This document shows positions 16,916-25,882 of a DNA stretch of 64,000 bases, in pieces. A model generated the notes under the pieces. That model saw nothing but the letters and a program-made list of their open reading frames with translations, ran no database searches and was not told the DNA's origin. Positions within the stretch are counted from its first letter, which is position 1, and each line of letters opens with the position of its first letter. Source of the stretch: Rhodospirillaceae bacterium (GTDB taxonomy: Bacteria > Pseudomonadota > Gammaproteobacteria > Steroidobacterales > Rariloculaceae); NCBI GenBank assembly GCA_024638465.1, contig JAHEKF010000001.1, positions 1 to 64,000 on the forward strand, read 5' to 3'. The position numbers and the translations under genes are program-made.

Positions 16916-17817
16916 CTGATTTCCCCCGTTTCGAGCCAATGCGCGCAATCGGGCGTCAGGTTGGCATCTCTGTGCTTCTCGTAGAGCGCGACGTCTTCCG
17001 ATGTGAAAGTGTCGACCCAGCGACCGTTCCTGCCTTTGTTCACGAAGTTTGTGAGCCCGCCAGAGAACAGCGCGTTGTAAATGTCCGGCGAGAGGTCGTT
17101 GGCGTTCGTCTTCATGTAGTCGAACGTGCAGTGCTCGACGATATCCTCCCATTTGGTCTCGTCGATCTCTATGTTCAGGAATTCCGCGATACGACGGATC
17201 TCGCGCTCCATGTCGGCTTTCAGATTGTTGAAGTGCAGGAGCATCACGTTTGGCGCATGTCTGATATCCCACCAGCTCTGCGTCGTTCTCCAGAACGGTC
17301 CCATCGGAAAACCGTCGCTCTCGAGCCAGTCACGCAGGTATTTCCGCCGATCTTCGATCGGCGGCTCCATCTTGATGCCGGGATTGTCGGGGTGGTTGTT
17401 AATGAGCTCGTAGGATTCCGGCGTCAGAATCGCGTGGTGGTGGTACCAGCTCCAGAGCGTGTCGAGGCCGCCGCGACCGATATAGATATAGCTCGCCCTG
17501 GGGTCGATCGTGATCGAGTCACCCGGAAGATGGGTCTTGAGGAAGCGCCGGTGCTGTTGCGTCCCTATGACTTCATGGACGCTCTCCAGCGGAAACAGGC
17601 GCATATCGACCCACGGAGCAATATCCATGACGGGCAGGTGCGCTTCGCCGTTGAAGACCAGCTGCCCCATGATCTGCTGGGTCCACGTCGTGCCCGACTT
17701 GGCCCAGGTGCCGATGACGATGTCGCCGTCGCGATAAGGAAACTCGTCCCACCGCGTGGAATCCATCAGATGATCCTGGTGCTCTCGGGTTTTCTGCGGA
17801 AAGCTTACGTCTGCCAC
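16912..17817 (-). CDS. Sulfotransferase (PAPS-dependent), first gene of a tandem pair
   Basis: A 301-residue paralogue of the next gene with the same landmarks: GTWAKSGTTWTQQIMGQL near residue 37, YIYIGRGGLDTLWSWYHHH in place of the usual R-D-G-R-D phosphate-binding stretch, and FVNKGRNGRWVDTF at the end. The change of the conserved RD to RG in the second motif may alter cofactor binding or specificity. Both genes lie downstream of the lectin/esterase and amidohydrolase genes on the same strand. The 136-bp gap before this gene leaves room for its own promoter. Confidence 0.88.
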   Translation of the reverse strand: MADVSFPQKTREHQDHLMDSTRWDEFPYRDGDIVIGTWAKSGTTWTQQIMGQLVFNGEAHLPVMDIAPWVDMRLFPLESVHEVIGTQQHRRFLKTHLPGDSITIDPRASYIYIGRGGLDTLWSWYHHHAILTPESYELINNHPDNPGIKMEPPIEDRRKYLRDWLESDGFPMGPFWRTTQSWWDIRHAPNVMLLHFNNLKADMEREIRRIAEFLNIEIDETKWEDIVEHCTFDYMKTNANDLSPDIYNALFSGGLTNFVNKGRNGRWVDTFTSEDVALYEKHRDANLTPDCAHWLETGEIR

Positions 17818-17953
17818 GGCACTACCTCCATTGCTGGAGCGCGACGAGAGAGTGGTCGACGTCAGTTCTGAACATGACTCGGCGAATCTCCCCCCCCGCG
17901 CGAGACTATTGTTCTTCTGAGCCCGATTGTAACCCCGAGCAGGGTCAGCTTGG

Positions 17954-19420
17954 CTAGTCGTGGCGCTCGATCGTTGCCCGGATGAACTCGACGATCTCCG
18001 AGCTGACGGTGTCGTCCGTCGTGCCGATGCTCACATTCGACGAATAATGGTTGTGTCCGAGTAGCTGAGCGACGCGCGGCATGCGCCCATGCTCAATCGT
18101 GAGTTCGTGGATGAGACGCGCCAGCGACTGCTGGTAGACGGGCGGATCGAACTCCGAAACCGTGATGAGGACCGGTATATCGGCGCGTTCGATATTGCCC
18201 AGGGTTCCCATCTGCGCCCAGTTGGACGTGTCTTCGCCGTAGTAGGCCAGCTCGCCACGTGTCGGGCTGTCGGCGTTGGGCGCGAAGGTCCCTGAGAGGA
18301 ATACTGCGCCCGCTACGCGCGCGATGTCCGTCGGCAACAGGTCCGGTCTGAATACATAGGCCGCAACGTGTTCGACGCCAGCCGATTTACCGATGACGAA
18401 GATCTGGTTGGGGTCGCCGCCATAGTCTTCAATGTTCTCGAAAACCCAATTGACGGCCGCGGCGACGTCCAGCGCACCCGCGGGAAACGTTCCTTCAGGC
18501 GCGAGCCGGTAAGTCATGTTCACGCCGACCAGCCCCAAGCTCGCGAAATAGTTCGGCACGTTGCGTTCGTTCTCTTTCGCGCCGAACAGGAAGCCGCCAC
18601 CATGCACGAAAATGACGACCGGCATGAGTTCGCCGTTATCGGGGCGGCGAAAGTTATCGGTGTGAATATCCAGCCGGTGCTTTTCGTGCGGGCCGTAGGC
18701 AATGTCGGTCACCATCTCGATCTCGCGCTCTTCGTAGACACGCGGAAGTTCGGCCAGGAGTTCCTGGGTCTTACCCATGTTGGCCGGATCCATGTCGTTT
18801 CCTATCCGCCGAATGCCAGCGACGATATCGGGCCGCACTGCAAGTCGCCGCGTCGACTCGAGACTCGCCGGGACTTCCCCCTCGAGCGCCCAGCGCAACG
18901 ACTGCCGCTCGGCGATCGCGTAGTCGCAGACCTGTAGCGAGACATCGCGCCGGTGATAGACCGGCGATATCCATGACGGTGTTCCCGCCGGCGATCGCTC
19001 GGCGGCGATCGTGACGCAGAGATCCGGTCGAGCCTTCGGGCTCAGCTGACCCGTCGGACTCAGGGTCCAGGCCTGCAAATCGGTATCGCCGCAGGGCTCA
19101 ACGAACAACTCGACGCCGGCTTCGTGGTCGGCAGCCTCGAGGCAGCGATCGTACTCGGGCATCGTGACATGGCCCATGAAGTCATCTACCCATTGGAACA
19201 GCTGGTCACGATTGTCGCCGCGATATTTGCAGGAATGCGTGCGCAGCGCGACGTCGATCCTGGTGTTTTCTCCTGTTCCGGCGACGTCGAGACAGTAGCC
19301 GCGAAAGTCGTCGTCGATTGCCTGGGCGCTCCTCAACAGCTGGCCCTGGGCGCCAGCTACCGACGGCAGCGCCAGTGGCGCAAGCGAAGCCAGGACTGCG
19401 AAAATCGATCTCGTTGGCAT
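17954..19420 (-). CDS. Secreted ricin-type lectin-like domain fused to an alpha/beta-hydrolase (HSL-type esterase)
   Basis: The 488 residues start with a Sec signal peptide (SIFAVLASLAPLALPSVAGA). Residues about 30-190 are cysteine-rich and have ricin-B-like Q-x-W units (DQLFQW, DLQAWTL, SLRWAL), so this part may bind glycans. Residues about 235-488 form an esterase: oxyanion motif VHGGGFLFG, nucleophile elbow IGKSAG, an acid in SEFDPP, and the catalytic His in LLGHNHYSS. It follows the amidohydrolase gene by 4 bp in the same operon. The enzyme would hydrolyse an ester in the periplasm or outside the cell. The esterase call is firm, the lectin call moderate. Confidence 0.82.
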   Translation of the reverse strand: MPTRSIFAVLASLAPLALPSVAGAQGQLLRSAQAIDDDFRGYCLDVAGTGENTRIDVALRTHSCKYRGDNRDQLFQWVDDFMGHVTMPEYDRCLEAADHEAGVELFVEPCGDTDLQAWTLSPTGQLSPKARPDLCVTIAAERSPAGTPSWISPVYHRRDVSLQVCDYAIAERQSLRWALEGEVPASLESTRRLAVRPDIVAGIRRIGNDMDPANMGKTQELLAELPRVYEEREIEMVTDIAYGPHEKHRLDIHTDNFRRPDNGELMPVVIFVHGGGFLFGAKENERNVPNYFASLGLVGVNMTYRLAPEGTFPAGALDVAAAVNWVFENIEDYGGDPNQIFVIGKSAGVEHVAAYVFRPDLLPTDIARVAGAVFLSGTFAPNADSPTRGELAYYGEDTSNWAQMGTLGNIERADIPVLITVSEFDPPVYQQSLARLIHELTIEHGRMPRVAQLLGHNHYSSNVSIGTTDDTVSSEIVEFIRATIERHD

Positions 19421-19424
19421 GTGT

Positions 19425-20420
19425 TCAGATCCTGTATCTCGGGAAGATGCGCTCGGCGTTGCCGCGGTCGAGCGCGTAGAGCTCGTCAGGTGTCAATCCG
19501 ATCGAAGGAATCTCACGCGTTGTAACGGCGTGAGGCTCTACGGGAAAATCAGTGCCGAATAGCAGCTGTGTCGGACCTGCAAACTCCAACGCGGCTCTAA
19601 CGACCCAGTGGAAGCTAGCGTGCCCGATCTCGAAATAGAGCCTGCGCAACTTATCGAGTGCGCCATGCGGGTAGAGATCGGCGCGGTCCTCGGGAACGCG
19701 GTCCTGGATTCGGCCCGCAAGTGCCGGCACGGTGCCGCCCGTATGCGCGACAATAAAGTTGATGTCCGGATAGTTGGTGAGCACGCCGTTCCAAAGCAGA
19801 CTCAGAACCGCACGCAGGACGTCGTTGTCGAACTCGGCAACGTTGTTCGGAACCCCGGGGGGATTCATGCAGCAGAAGGGCGTCGTGTTGGGATGCAGGA
19901 ACACGGTTGTCTTGCGGCGGTTGAGTTCCTCGAAGATCGGCATTTGCGCCGGGTCGCCCGGCCACATTCTGCCTGCGCTCGAGTTCATCGTGACGCCATC
20001 GGCATTGAGTGTGTCGAACGCGTACTCGATCTCCGCCAGGCTGCCATCGGTGTCGGCGAGCGGTACCGCAGCGTAGTAGCCCAGGCGTCCTGGATGGGGC
20101 TCGGTTGCTTCGGCGATCCAGTCGTTGGCGCGCCGCGCCAGGTCACGTGCCGCCGGCGTGCCGTCGTTGAGCGGTTCAGGGAAGGTGGTTCCCGACAGGA
20201 TCGAAGTCGCGACATTGTTTCTGTCCATCGCCTCGAGTGCGTAGTCGATCGTCCAGGGCCATGTCGGGCCGTCGATGAACGGCGGTAAATAATGGTGGTG
20301 AACGTCGATTCGTCCTGCGTGGTTTACGAGCGACTGTGCGGACAGGCAGCCGGCATGCAGGCCGCTGCCGACAGCCAGCCCGGCGAGACCCGCATCTTTC
20401 AGAAAATCTCTGCGTAGCAT
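19425..20420 (-). CDS. TAT-exported amidohydrolase (ACMSD/LigJ-type TIM barrel)
   Basis: Metal-dependent hydrolase, hydratase or decarboxylase of the amidohydrolase superfamily. The second ATG (20418-20420) is chosen because GGGGGA lies just before it and the TAT leader LRRDFLKDAGLAGLAVG follows at once. The barrel shows IDVHHHYLPP for the first metal site, VFLHPNTTPFCC, INFIVAHTGGTVPALAGRI and the closing LLFGTDFPVE with the catalytic Asp. Relatives decarboxylate aminocarboxymuconate semialdehyde or hydrate 4-oxalomesaconate (LigJ), a reaction that would follow GalD. Here the enzyme is predicted to be exported, unlike those relatives. Confidence 0.85.
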   Translation of the reverse strand: MLRRDFLKDAGLAGLAVGSGLHAGCLSAQSLVNHAGRIDVHHHYLPPFIDGPTWPWTIDYALEAMDRNNVATSILSGTTFPEPLNDGTPAARDLARRANDWIAEATEPHPGRLGYYAAVPLADTDGSLAEIEYAFDTLNADGVTMNSSAGRMWPGDPAQMPIFEELNRRKTTVFLHPNTTPFCCMNPPGVPNNVAEFDNDVLRAVLSLLWNGVLTNYPDINFIVAHTGGTVPALAGRIQDRVPEDRADLYPHGALDKLRRLYFEIGHASFHWVVRAALEFAGPTQLLFGTDFPVEPHAVTTREIPSIGLTPDELYALDRGNAERIFPRYRI

Positions 20421-20535
20421 GTGTTCCCCCATGCCTTGTTCTGGCTATCCGATGTGCGGAGTGTGGTTTTTTTAGCCGATTGAGCGTACCCCTGCGCCAG
20501 CGGCAGGGCAAGCCGGGGAGCGGTACGTGTTATGT

Positions 20536-22080
20536 CTAATCGCCGGCGAGGAATAACCGGTAGGCAGGGTTATCGGTTTCGTTCCAGTAGGCGTAACCGA
20601 GACTGTCGAGGTGTCTGGCAAGCTCATCGCGATCCTCTGCGGCGACCTGTATCCCCGCCAGCACCCGGCCGAAATCCGAGCCGTGGTTACGGTAGTGGAA
20701 CAGGCTGATGTTCCAGCGTTTTCCGATGGCCTCGAGAAACTTCAGCAGTGCGCCGGGTCGTTCGGGAAACTCGAACCGGTAGAGCGCTTCGTGCCGCAGC
20801 GACTCGACTCTGCCGCCGACCATGTAACGGACATGTACTTTCGCGAGTTCATTGTCAGTAAGGTCAACGACGCCGTAGCCGTTCGATGCGAGGTTGCTGA
20901 TGAGCGCGCCGGCTTCTTCGCGACCTTGACTCAGGCCGATTCCCACGTACACGCGGGCCCGGTCTCCGGGGGCATAGCGGTAATTGAATTCCGTGATGTT
21001 GCGGGCACCTATGACGCTGCAGAACGCGAGAAAAGCGCCCGGCCGCTCTGGAAGTTCGACGGCGATCAGCGCTTCGCGGTTCTCGCCGATCTCGGCCCGC
21101 TCCGCGACGTGGCGCAATCGGTCGAAGTTGATGTTGGCGCCGCAGTTGAGCGTGACGAGTGTCCTGCCGTGGACTCTCTCGCGCGCGACAAAGCTTTTCA
21201 TTCCCGCAACGGCAAGAGCTCCCGCTGGTTCGAGTACGACGCGGCTGTCTTCGAATACGTCCTTGATGGCGGCGCAGATTTCATCCGTATCGACGAGCAC
21301 GATCTCGTCAACGACTTCGCGAGCGATGTCGAACGTTTCTTTGCTCACACGTTTGACCGCGACGCCGTCGGCGAAGATTCCGACATGATCGAGCGTCACG
21401 ACTTCGCCACGCCGCATCGATTCATACATGCTCGCGCAATCCCGCGGCTCGACACCGATAACCGCGACATTCGGGCAATGATGCTTGACGTAGCTGCCGA
21501 CACCGGCGACGAGTCCGCCACCGCCTATCGGTACGAAAATCGCGTCGGGTGGAGAATCGAGTTGAGCGAGGATCTCTACGGCGATGGTTCCCTGCCCGGC
21601 GATGACGTCGGGGTCGCTGAACGGATGCACCGGAGTCAGATTCTGCTCCACAGCGAGAACGGCGGCGTAAGCGCCTGCGTCATCGTAGGTATCGCCTTCC
21701 AGTATGACTTCCGCGCCCAGCGCCGTAACGGCATCGACTTTTATGGAAGGCGTTGACCCCGGCATCACGACAACTGCACGCGTGCCGTGACGTTGCGCGG
21801 CGAGCGCGACTCCCTGGGCATGATTTCCGGCAGAGCTGCAGATCACGCCGCGCTCGAGCGCTGCCTTGTCCAGGTTCGCGATCTTGTTGTACGCGCCGCG
21901 AAGCTTGAACGAGAAAACCGGCTGAAGATCTTCGCGTTTGAAGAGCACCGTGTTGTCGAGACGCGCCGACAAACGCGGTGCGCGGTCGAGCGGCGATTTG
22001 ATCGCGACGTCGTAGACGCGCGCGCGTTCGATTCGCTCGGCGTACGCGGCGGCCAGCGGTCTGTTAGCCGTTTCTGTCAT
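20536..22080 (-). CDS. ilvA: Threonine ammonia-lyase, biosynthetic
   Basis: Cytoplasmic PLP enzyme that deaminates threonine to 2-oxobutanoate, the first step of isoleucine synthesis. The 514 residues equal the E. coli length when started at ATG 22078-22080. The open frame continues far upstream over a divergent secreted-protein gene and is not coding there. The PLP lysine lies in PVFSFKLRGAYNK (Lys59), with SSAGNHAQGVA, the phosphate-binding IGGGGLVAGVG and two ACT-like C-terminal regulatory domains (VELPERPGAFLAF and FEFPERPGALLKFLE). Those domains predict isoleucine feedback control. No other ilv gene is next to it. Confidence 0.95.
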   Translation of the reverse strand: MTETANRPLAAAYAERIERARVYDVAIKSPLDRAPRLSARLDNTVLFKREDLQPVFSFKLRGAYNKIANLDKAALERGVICSSAGNHAQGVALAAQRHGTRAVVVMPGSTPSIKVDAVTALGAEVILEGDTYDDAGAYAAVLAVEQNLTPVHPFSDPDVIAGQGTIAVEILAQLDSPPDAIFVPIGGGGLVAGVGSYVKHHCPNVAVIGVEPRDCASMYESMRRGEVVTLDHVGIFADGVAVKRVSKETFDIAREVVDEIVLVDTDEICAAIKDVFEDSRVVLEPAGALAVAGMKSFVARERVHGRTLVTLNCGANINFDRLRHVAERAEIGENREALIAVELPERPGAFLAFCSVIGARNITEFNYRYAPGDRARVYVGIGLSQGREEAGALISNLASNGYGVVDLTDNELAKVHVRYMVGGRVESLRHEALYRFEFPERPGALLKFLEAIGKRWNISLFHYRNHGSDFGRVLAGIQVAAEDRDELARHLDSLGYAYWNETDNPAYRLFLAGD

Positions 22081-22167
22081 CTCTCGCCGGATTCTTGCGT
22101 GGCCCGATCGCAGCACGGCCTCTAGTTTGATCTGCGTAGAGTAGATCACAGGAGAAGGGGAGTAACC

Positions 22168-22755
22168 ATGCAAAGGATTGCAGCTTTGGTTCTCTGCGCG
22201 GCATTCTGGGGCCCGAACGCTTCCGCGCAGTCTTGTACAACGATCGCAGCCATCATCAGCGGATTTACCGGTGGTGCGACCGGATTCGGAATGACACGAT
22301 ATATCGGGCCGGCGACCAGCTGGGTAGGTGCAGGTCTTTATGGAGCTGGTATGGCAGCGAGTGCATTGGGAGCTCACAAACTCGCGCGTGGTGCATGTGA
22401 GCATATGGAAGCCATCATGAAAGCGACGGCCGAGATTTATTGTTTCGCCGGCGAATATCTTTGTGACTCGATCGAGGACGTTGCCAGGAGCATGGCGCGT
22501 GATTTCGAGATCTGCGGCGAATGCACGGTCGACGAAGTCATGGGTGCGTTTCCCATGTCCGACCGGGACCGGGAACGGCATCTCGTCGAGATGCAAATCA
22601 GGCGAGGGGGGCCGCCGATCAGTGTTCGCGTCATTGCGCGCAATCATCTTGTCGGACGCGAAGGTGCCGATCGCTTGCTCGACTCGTACTTTGCGGGAAT
22701 ACAGGCGACCTACGAGATCGATCGATTCGTCCAGCGGCAGCGTCAACTGAACTGA
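22168..22755 (+). CDS. Small secreted cysteine-containing protein of unknown function
   Basis: The gene starts at ATG 22168 behind the strong site AGGAGAAGGGGAG and encodes 195 residues with a signal peptide ending near NASAQS. The mature part opens with a glycine/alanine-rich hydrophobic stretch (AAIISGFTGGATGFGM, then GAGLYGAGMAASALGAHK) that may insert into a membrane. A helical region with several cysteines (YCFAGEYLC, ICGEC) follows. I do not recognise the family. It diverges from ilvA with 87 bp between, and the tiny membrane-protein gene follows 2 bp after its stop. Confidence 0.7.
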   Translation: MQRIAALVLCAAFWGPNASAQSCTTIAAIISGFTGGATGFGMTRYIGPATSWVGAGLYGAGMAASALGAHKLARGACEHMEAIMKATAEIYCFAGEYLCDSIEDVARSMARDFEICGECTVDEVMGAFPMSDRDRERHLVEMQIRRGGPPISVRVIARNHLVGREGADRLLDSYFAGIQATYEIDRFVQRQRQLN

Positions 22756-22757
22756 CG

Positions 22758-22943
22758 ATGGGTATCACGATCTTAAGCTGGCTTCTGATCGGCTTCGGTC
22801 TGTACACGCTGACGGAGGGCTATCATGCCTTCCGTCAGCGGACCGAGGATTCGCCGCCGCTTAAATACTGGTGGCTGGCAGGACTGATCGCGGGCGCGGG
22901 GCTCGGGATGATCAGTGTGGGTCTGACGCTGCTGCCGAGCTAG
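22758..22943 (+). CDS. 61-residue membrane protein of unknown function
   Basis: ATG 22758 lies 2 bp after the preceding stop, so translation is probably coupled. The product has two predicted membrane helices (ITILSWLLIGFGLYTL and WWLAGLIAGAGLGMISVGL) joined by a short charged loop (FRQRTEDSPPLK). It resembles no family I can name. It ends convergently with the DUF4340 gene, sharing 4 bp. Confidence 0.6.
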   Translation: MGITILSWLLIGFGLYTLTEGYHAFRQRTEDSPPLKYWWLAGLIAGAGLGMISVGLTLLPS

Positions 22944-23971
22944 TCTGTCGCTTCTTCGAGTTCCTGCAGAAGATCTTCCAGTGATCGGGTCAGTTGCTCG
23001 TACTTCGCGGTCGGAATTCTGTAGCGCCAGCCGCCGACCCGCGCGTTGATTTCGGCCGCCTCGGACTCTGTGTCAGCTCGGGTTTGCTCGGACTCCGCAG
23101 GCAGATCGTCGTCGACGCTCGCCGAGAAACTGACCCAGGCTTCGTCTTCTGCTTCCAGCGACTGCGCGGTGATAACGAGCCCGTCAAATGTCAGGAACTC
23201 CGTTTCGATGACGTCCTGCGTGGATTCCGTTGCACGCCGGACGTCGTCGAGCGTCAAGTCGCTGAGTACGCTGCCCATGACGTTCGGGATGCTGTCATAG
23301 CGGAGTTCGCGGCCCTCCGGTATGTCCAGCACCGTGAAGTTGGTTTGTCCCCGCACCTCTTTCTGTACGACCAGCGTTTCATCGGGACGCGTCACCGTGA
23401 CCTGCCTGATACGGTCAGCGTCGATGTCAACGATTTCGGTCGCGAGCCAGTCCGTGACGTCCGTATAGATCTCCGGGTCGCGATTGATCAGATAGGATTG
23501 TTGCTCGCCCTGACGCCTCACATACCGCTGGTACTCACCTTCGGCGTTGCCGATGACAACCTCGATCGGATCGGCCGGTCCCCGCAGGCGTACGAGTGTT
23601 CCAGCCGCGGTCTCGGTTGCGACGTCCTCGACGCCGAGCCGATCGTGAAGTGCCGGATTCGCCGTTGTTGCCTCGAGAATCTGTGTCTCCGCAAGGCTCA
23701 ACAGAGCATGGCGCGTCTTCGTGAGATCGGCCGGATATCCATCGCGCTCTGCGATCACCCAGTCCGTGTCGTCACGCTCGAGCGTGGTTATGAGTTCGTT
23801 GCCGGCACCGATAATCTCCACGCTCGAGACCTCGTCGAGCGTATCCTCCAGCCCCGGGAAAAGTGGCTCTCCCGCGACGGTTTGCGGTTGTTGCTCGCGT
23901 TGCCCGATGAGTGCCAGCGCCGCTAGCACGATTAACACACCCGCGAGCCAGATCAGGGTACGGTTGTTCAT
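22940..23971 (-). CDS. DUF4340 protein, last gene of a GldAFG-like ABC operon
   Basis: A 343-residue protein anchored by one N-terminal helix (LIWLAGVLIVLAALALI). The periplasmic part has repeated domains of the DUF4340 type, with characteristic strings such as VSSVEIIGAGNELITTLERD, DWVIAE..GYPAD and RYVRRQGEQQSYLINRD. DUF4340 genes usually end operons that also encode a GldA/F/G-like ABC exporter, as here. The start overlaps the upstream GldG-like gene by 4 bp. The molecular role is unknown; an envelope-assembly or export function is inferred from the operon. Confidence 0.85.
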   Translation of the reverse strand: MNNRTLIWLAGVLIVLAALALIGQREQQPQTVAGEPLFPGLEDTLDEVSSVEIIGAGNELITTLERDDTDWVIAERDGYPADLTKTRHALLSLAETQILEATTANPALHDRLGVEDVATETAAGTLVRLRGPADPIEVVIGNAEGEYQRYVRRQGEQQSYLINRDPEIYTDVTDWLATEIVDIDADRIRQVTVTRPDETLVVQKEVRGQTNFTVLDIPEGRELRYDSIPNVMGSVLSDLTLDDVRRATESTQDVIETEFLTFDGLVITAQSLEAEDEAWVSFSASVDDDLPAESEQTRADTESEAAEINARVGGWRYRIPTAKYEQLTRSLEDLLQELEEATD

Positions 23972-25875
23972 GATGCGGCCTTCGTTTCGCGTCGCCGGAA
24001 AACCACGAAGCCGAGCGCGACAATCGTGAGTAATAACGGCACGAGGCCGATGTTGATGATCTTCAGTCTCGTTCCAAGCTGTTCGATGGACAGGTCCAGG
24101 TTTCGCTGCACGCTACGCAGTTCCTGGCGTATTCGAATCTGCTGGTCCAGAAAACGCTCGATCTCAGCCTGTTGCTCTTCGCTCATGAGCAACGAGCCGC
24201 CATCGCTGCGCGCCGCCTGCAATTCTGCGAGCCGTTGCTCGGTTTCGGCAAGCTCGGCCTGGAGTCGTTGCTCTGTCGCGCGGAATTCGGCCTCGGCGAC
24301 CCGGCGAAGATCGTCGACGCGCGTAAACGGCCGCGAGTAGCTTGCGCGTGCGCGAATTCCGATGAGCGCTGCGTTACCCGAGAGATTATCGAGAGCATTG
24401 ATGACGAAGTCGCCGTTGTTGGCGAACGCGGTGGCGAGTTGCTGGCCGAAGAAATTCTGGCGTTGCACCCAGAGCCGGTCACTCAGGAAATCGACATCGC
24501 CGACGAGAATCACGTTGGCACTGTCGGTCGATGTCAGATGTCCGGCCGACATGGGGGCGGGGGCAGTTGGCGCGACGGCGTCGGAAGCGTCGGCGGCTTG
24601 CTCGGCAGACGGGGGACCGTCGGGAAACGCCGACGAGATGGCCCCTTCGAGCCTGGCCGCGAGAACATAGCTTTCGTCCGTCGCGACGAACCCGTCGAGA
24701 AGTGCCGCGGGGTCGGAGAGAAACTGGAACTGGATCGTCGGCATCGTCGACGACGCGGCGCTCGAGGTCAGTAACGGCACCAGTGTCGCGTCGCTCTCCT
24801 CGCTGATCGAAAAATGTCCTGCCGTGCCGAGATTGATCGAGCCAAGATCGGCCGTCACGATGTCATCGGGGTTCAGCGCGGCGTTGTCGAGCCCGATCAG
24901 GCCGATATGGCGGACGGGTGCGCCGAAACCGCCGCCGATCTGTAACGCATAGCGATCGTCAGCGACGACGTTTTCGAGATCGAACTCGATGCCCCAGGCC
25001 TCGAACAACGGCGCGAGCGTTGACGGACTGCCAGCGGCCATCGTTGCCGGATCGCTGGTCGACATTTCAATTTCAGCGAACGGGTCGACGAAGATCAGCG
25101 CGCGACCGCCGCGGAGAATGAATTGGTCGATCGCGTAGAGTGCCTGTTCGCCTAGCGCTCCGGGATGCACGATCCACAGTACGCCGATGTCGCCGTCGAT
25201 CGCCGCCACGTCTTGCGCAAGCTCCCGGATTTCGAACAATTGCTGCGCCTGCGTCGTGATCGCCCAGGGCTCCGTCATCTGTTGCGTCTGCGGATCGAAG
25301 CCAGCGCTCATTGACGCACCGGAAAGCAAGCCGATAACGGGCTTGTCCGGATTGGCGAGGTTGTAGACGATCTTTGCGAGATCGTATTCGAGGAAGGTTT
25401 CTTTTTCGGGTTGCAGGAACGGAATCGTGTCCTGATCGCCGACGCTGTTGGTTCCGGCCAGGCCAAAATATATCGATCGCGTCAGCGATCCCAGATTTAC
25501 CGACTCGAGACCGAATTGCGCGGCGCGGTCCTCGTCCTCCGAGAACGGCGCCGGATCGATGTTGTGGACGACGATGCTGCCATTCGACACGCGCGCGAAT
25601 TCTTCCAGCGTCTCGCGCACCCTATTCGCGTAACCCCGAAGATAGGGCAGATCCCTGGTTTCTTCGTCGGAAAAGAAGAGATACAAATTGATCGGCTCGT
25701 TGATGGAGCCAAGCAGTTCTCTCGTGCCATCCGAGATCGTATAGAGGTTATTTTCTGTCAGATCGATGCGCATACCACGGAGCAATGTGTTGCTCGCCAT
25801 GATCGCGGCTACAAATATCAACGCGATAAGCCCTAGCGAAATCAGTCCGACTCGTCTCTGTTGCTGGGTAGTCAT
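23968..25875 (-). CDS. GldG-like ABC transporter auxiliary membrane protein
   Basis: A 635-residue protein of the GldG/ABC-type uncharacterised auxiliary family. The start is ATG 25873-25875, behind GAGGTTGAA; the 21 upstream codons are not supported. One N-terminal helix (LISLGLIALIFVAAIMAS) leads into a large periplasmic domain with LTENNLYTISDGTRELL near residue 40, the family hallmark. It contains a DUF4350-like region (VLWIVHPGALGEQALYAIDQFILRGGRALIFVDPFAE), a coiled coil near residues 535-590 and a final membrane helix (GLVPLLLTIVALGFVVFRR). It works with the adjacent permease and ATPase. Confidence 0.88.
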   Translation of the reverse strand: MTTQQQRRVGLISLGLIALIFVAAIMASNTLLRGMRIDLTENNLYTISDGTRELLGSINEPINLYLFFSDEETRDLPYLRGYANRVRETLEEFARVSNGSIVVHNIDPAPFSEDEDRAAQFGLESVNLGSLTRSIYFGLAGTNSVGDQDTIPFLQPEKETFLEYDLAKIVYNLANPDKPVIGLLSGASMSAGFDPQTQQMTEPWAITTQAQQLFEIRELAQDVAAIDGDIGVLWIVHPGALGEQALYAIDQFILRGGRALIFVDPFAEIEMSTSDPATMAAGSPSTLAPLFEAWGIEFDLENVVADDRYALQIGGGFGAPVRHIGLIGLDNAALNPDDIVTADLGSINLGTAGHFSISEESDATLVPLLTSSAASSTMPTIQFQFLSDPAALLDGFVATDESYVLAARLEGAISSAFPDGPPSAEQAADASDAVAPTAPAPMSAGHLTSTDSANVILVGDVDFLSDRLWVQRQNFFGQQLATAFANNGDFVINALDNLSGNAALIGIRARASYSRPFTRVDDLRRVAEAEFRATEQRLQAELAETEQRLAELQAARSDGGSLLMSEEQQAEIERFLDQQIRIRQELRSVQRNLDLSIEQLGTRLKIINIGLVPLLLTIVALGFVVFRRRETKAAS

Positions 25876-25882
25876 TTCAACC

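Noticed and set aside
20536-22746. A 736-residue frame that extends ilvA far upstream
   Set aside because: The first 222 codons lie opposite a divergent gene with a strong ribosome-binding site, and the ATG at 22080 gives the exact usual IlvA length.
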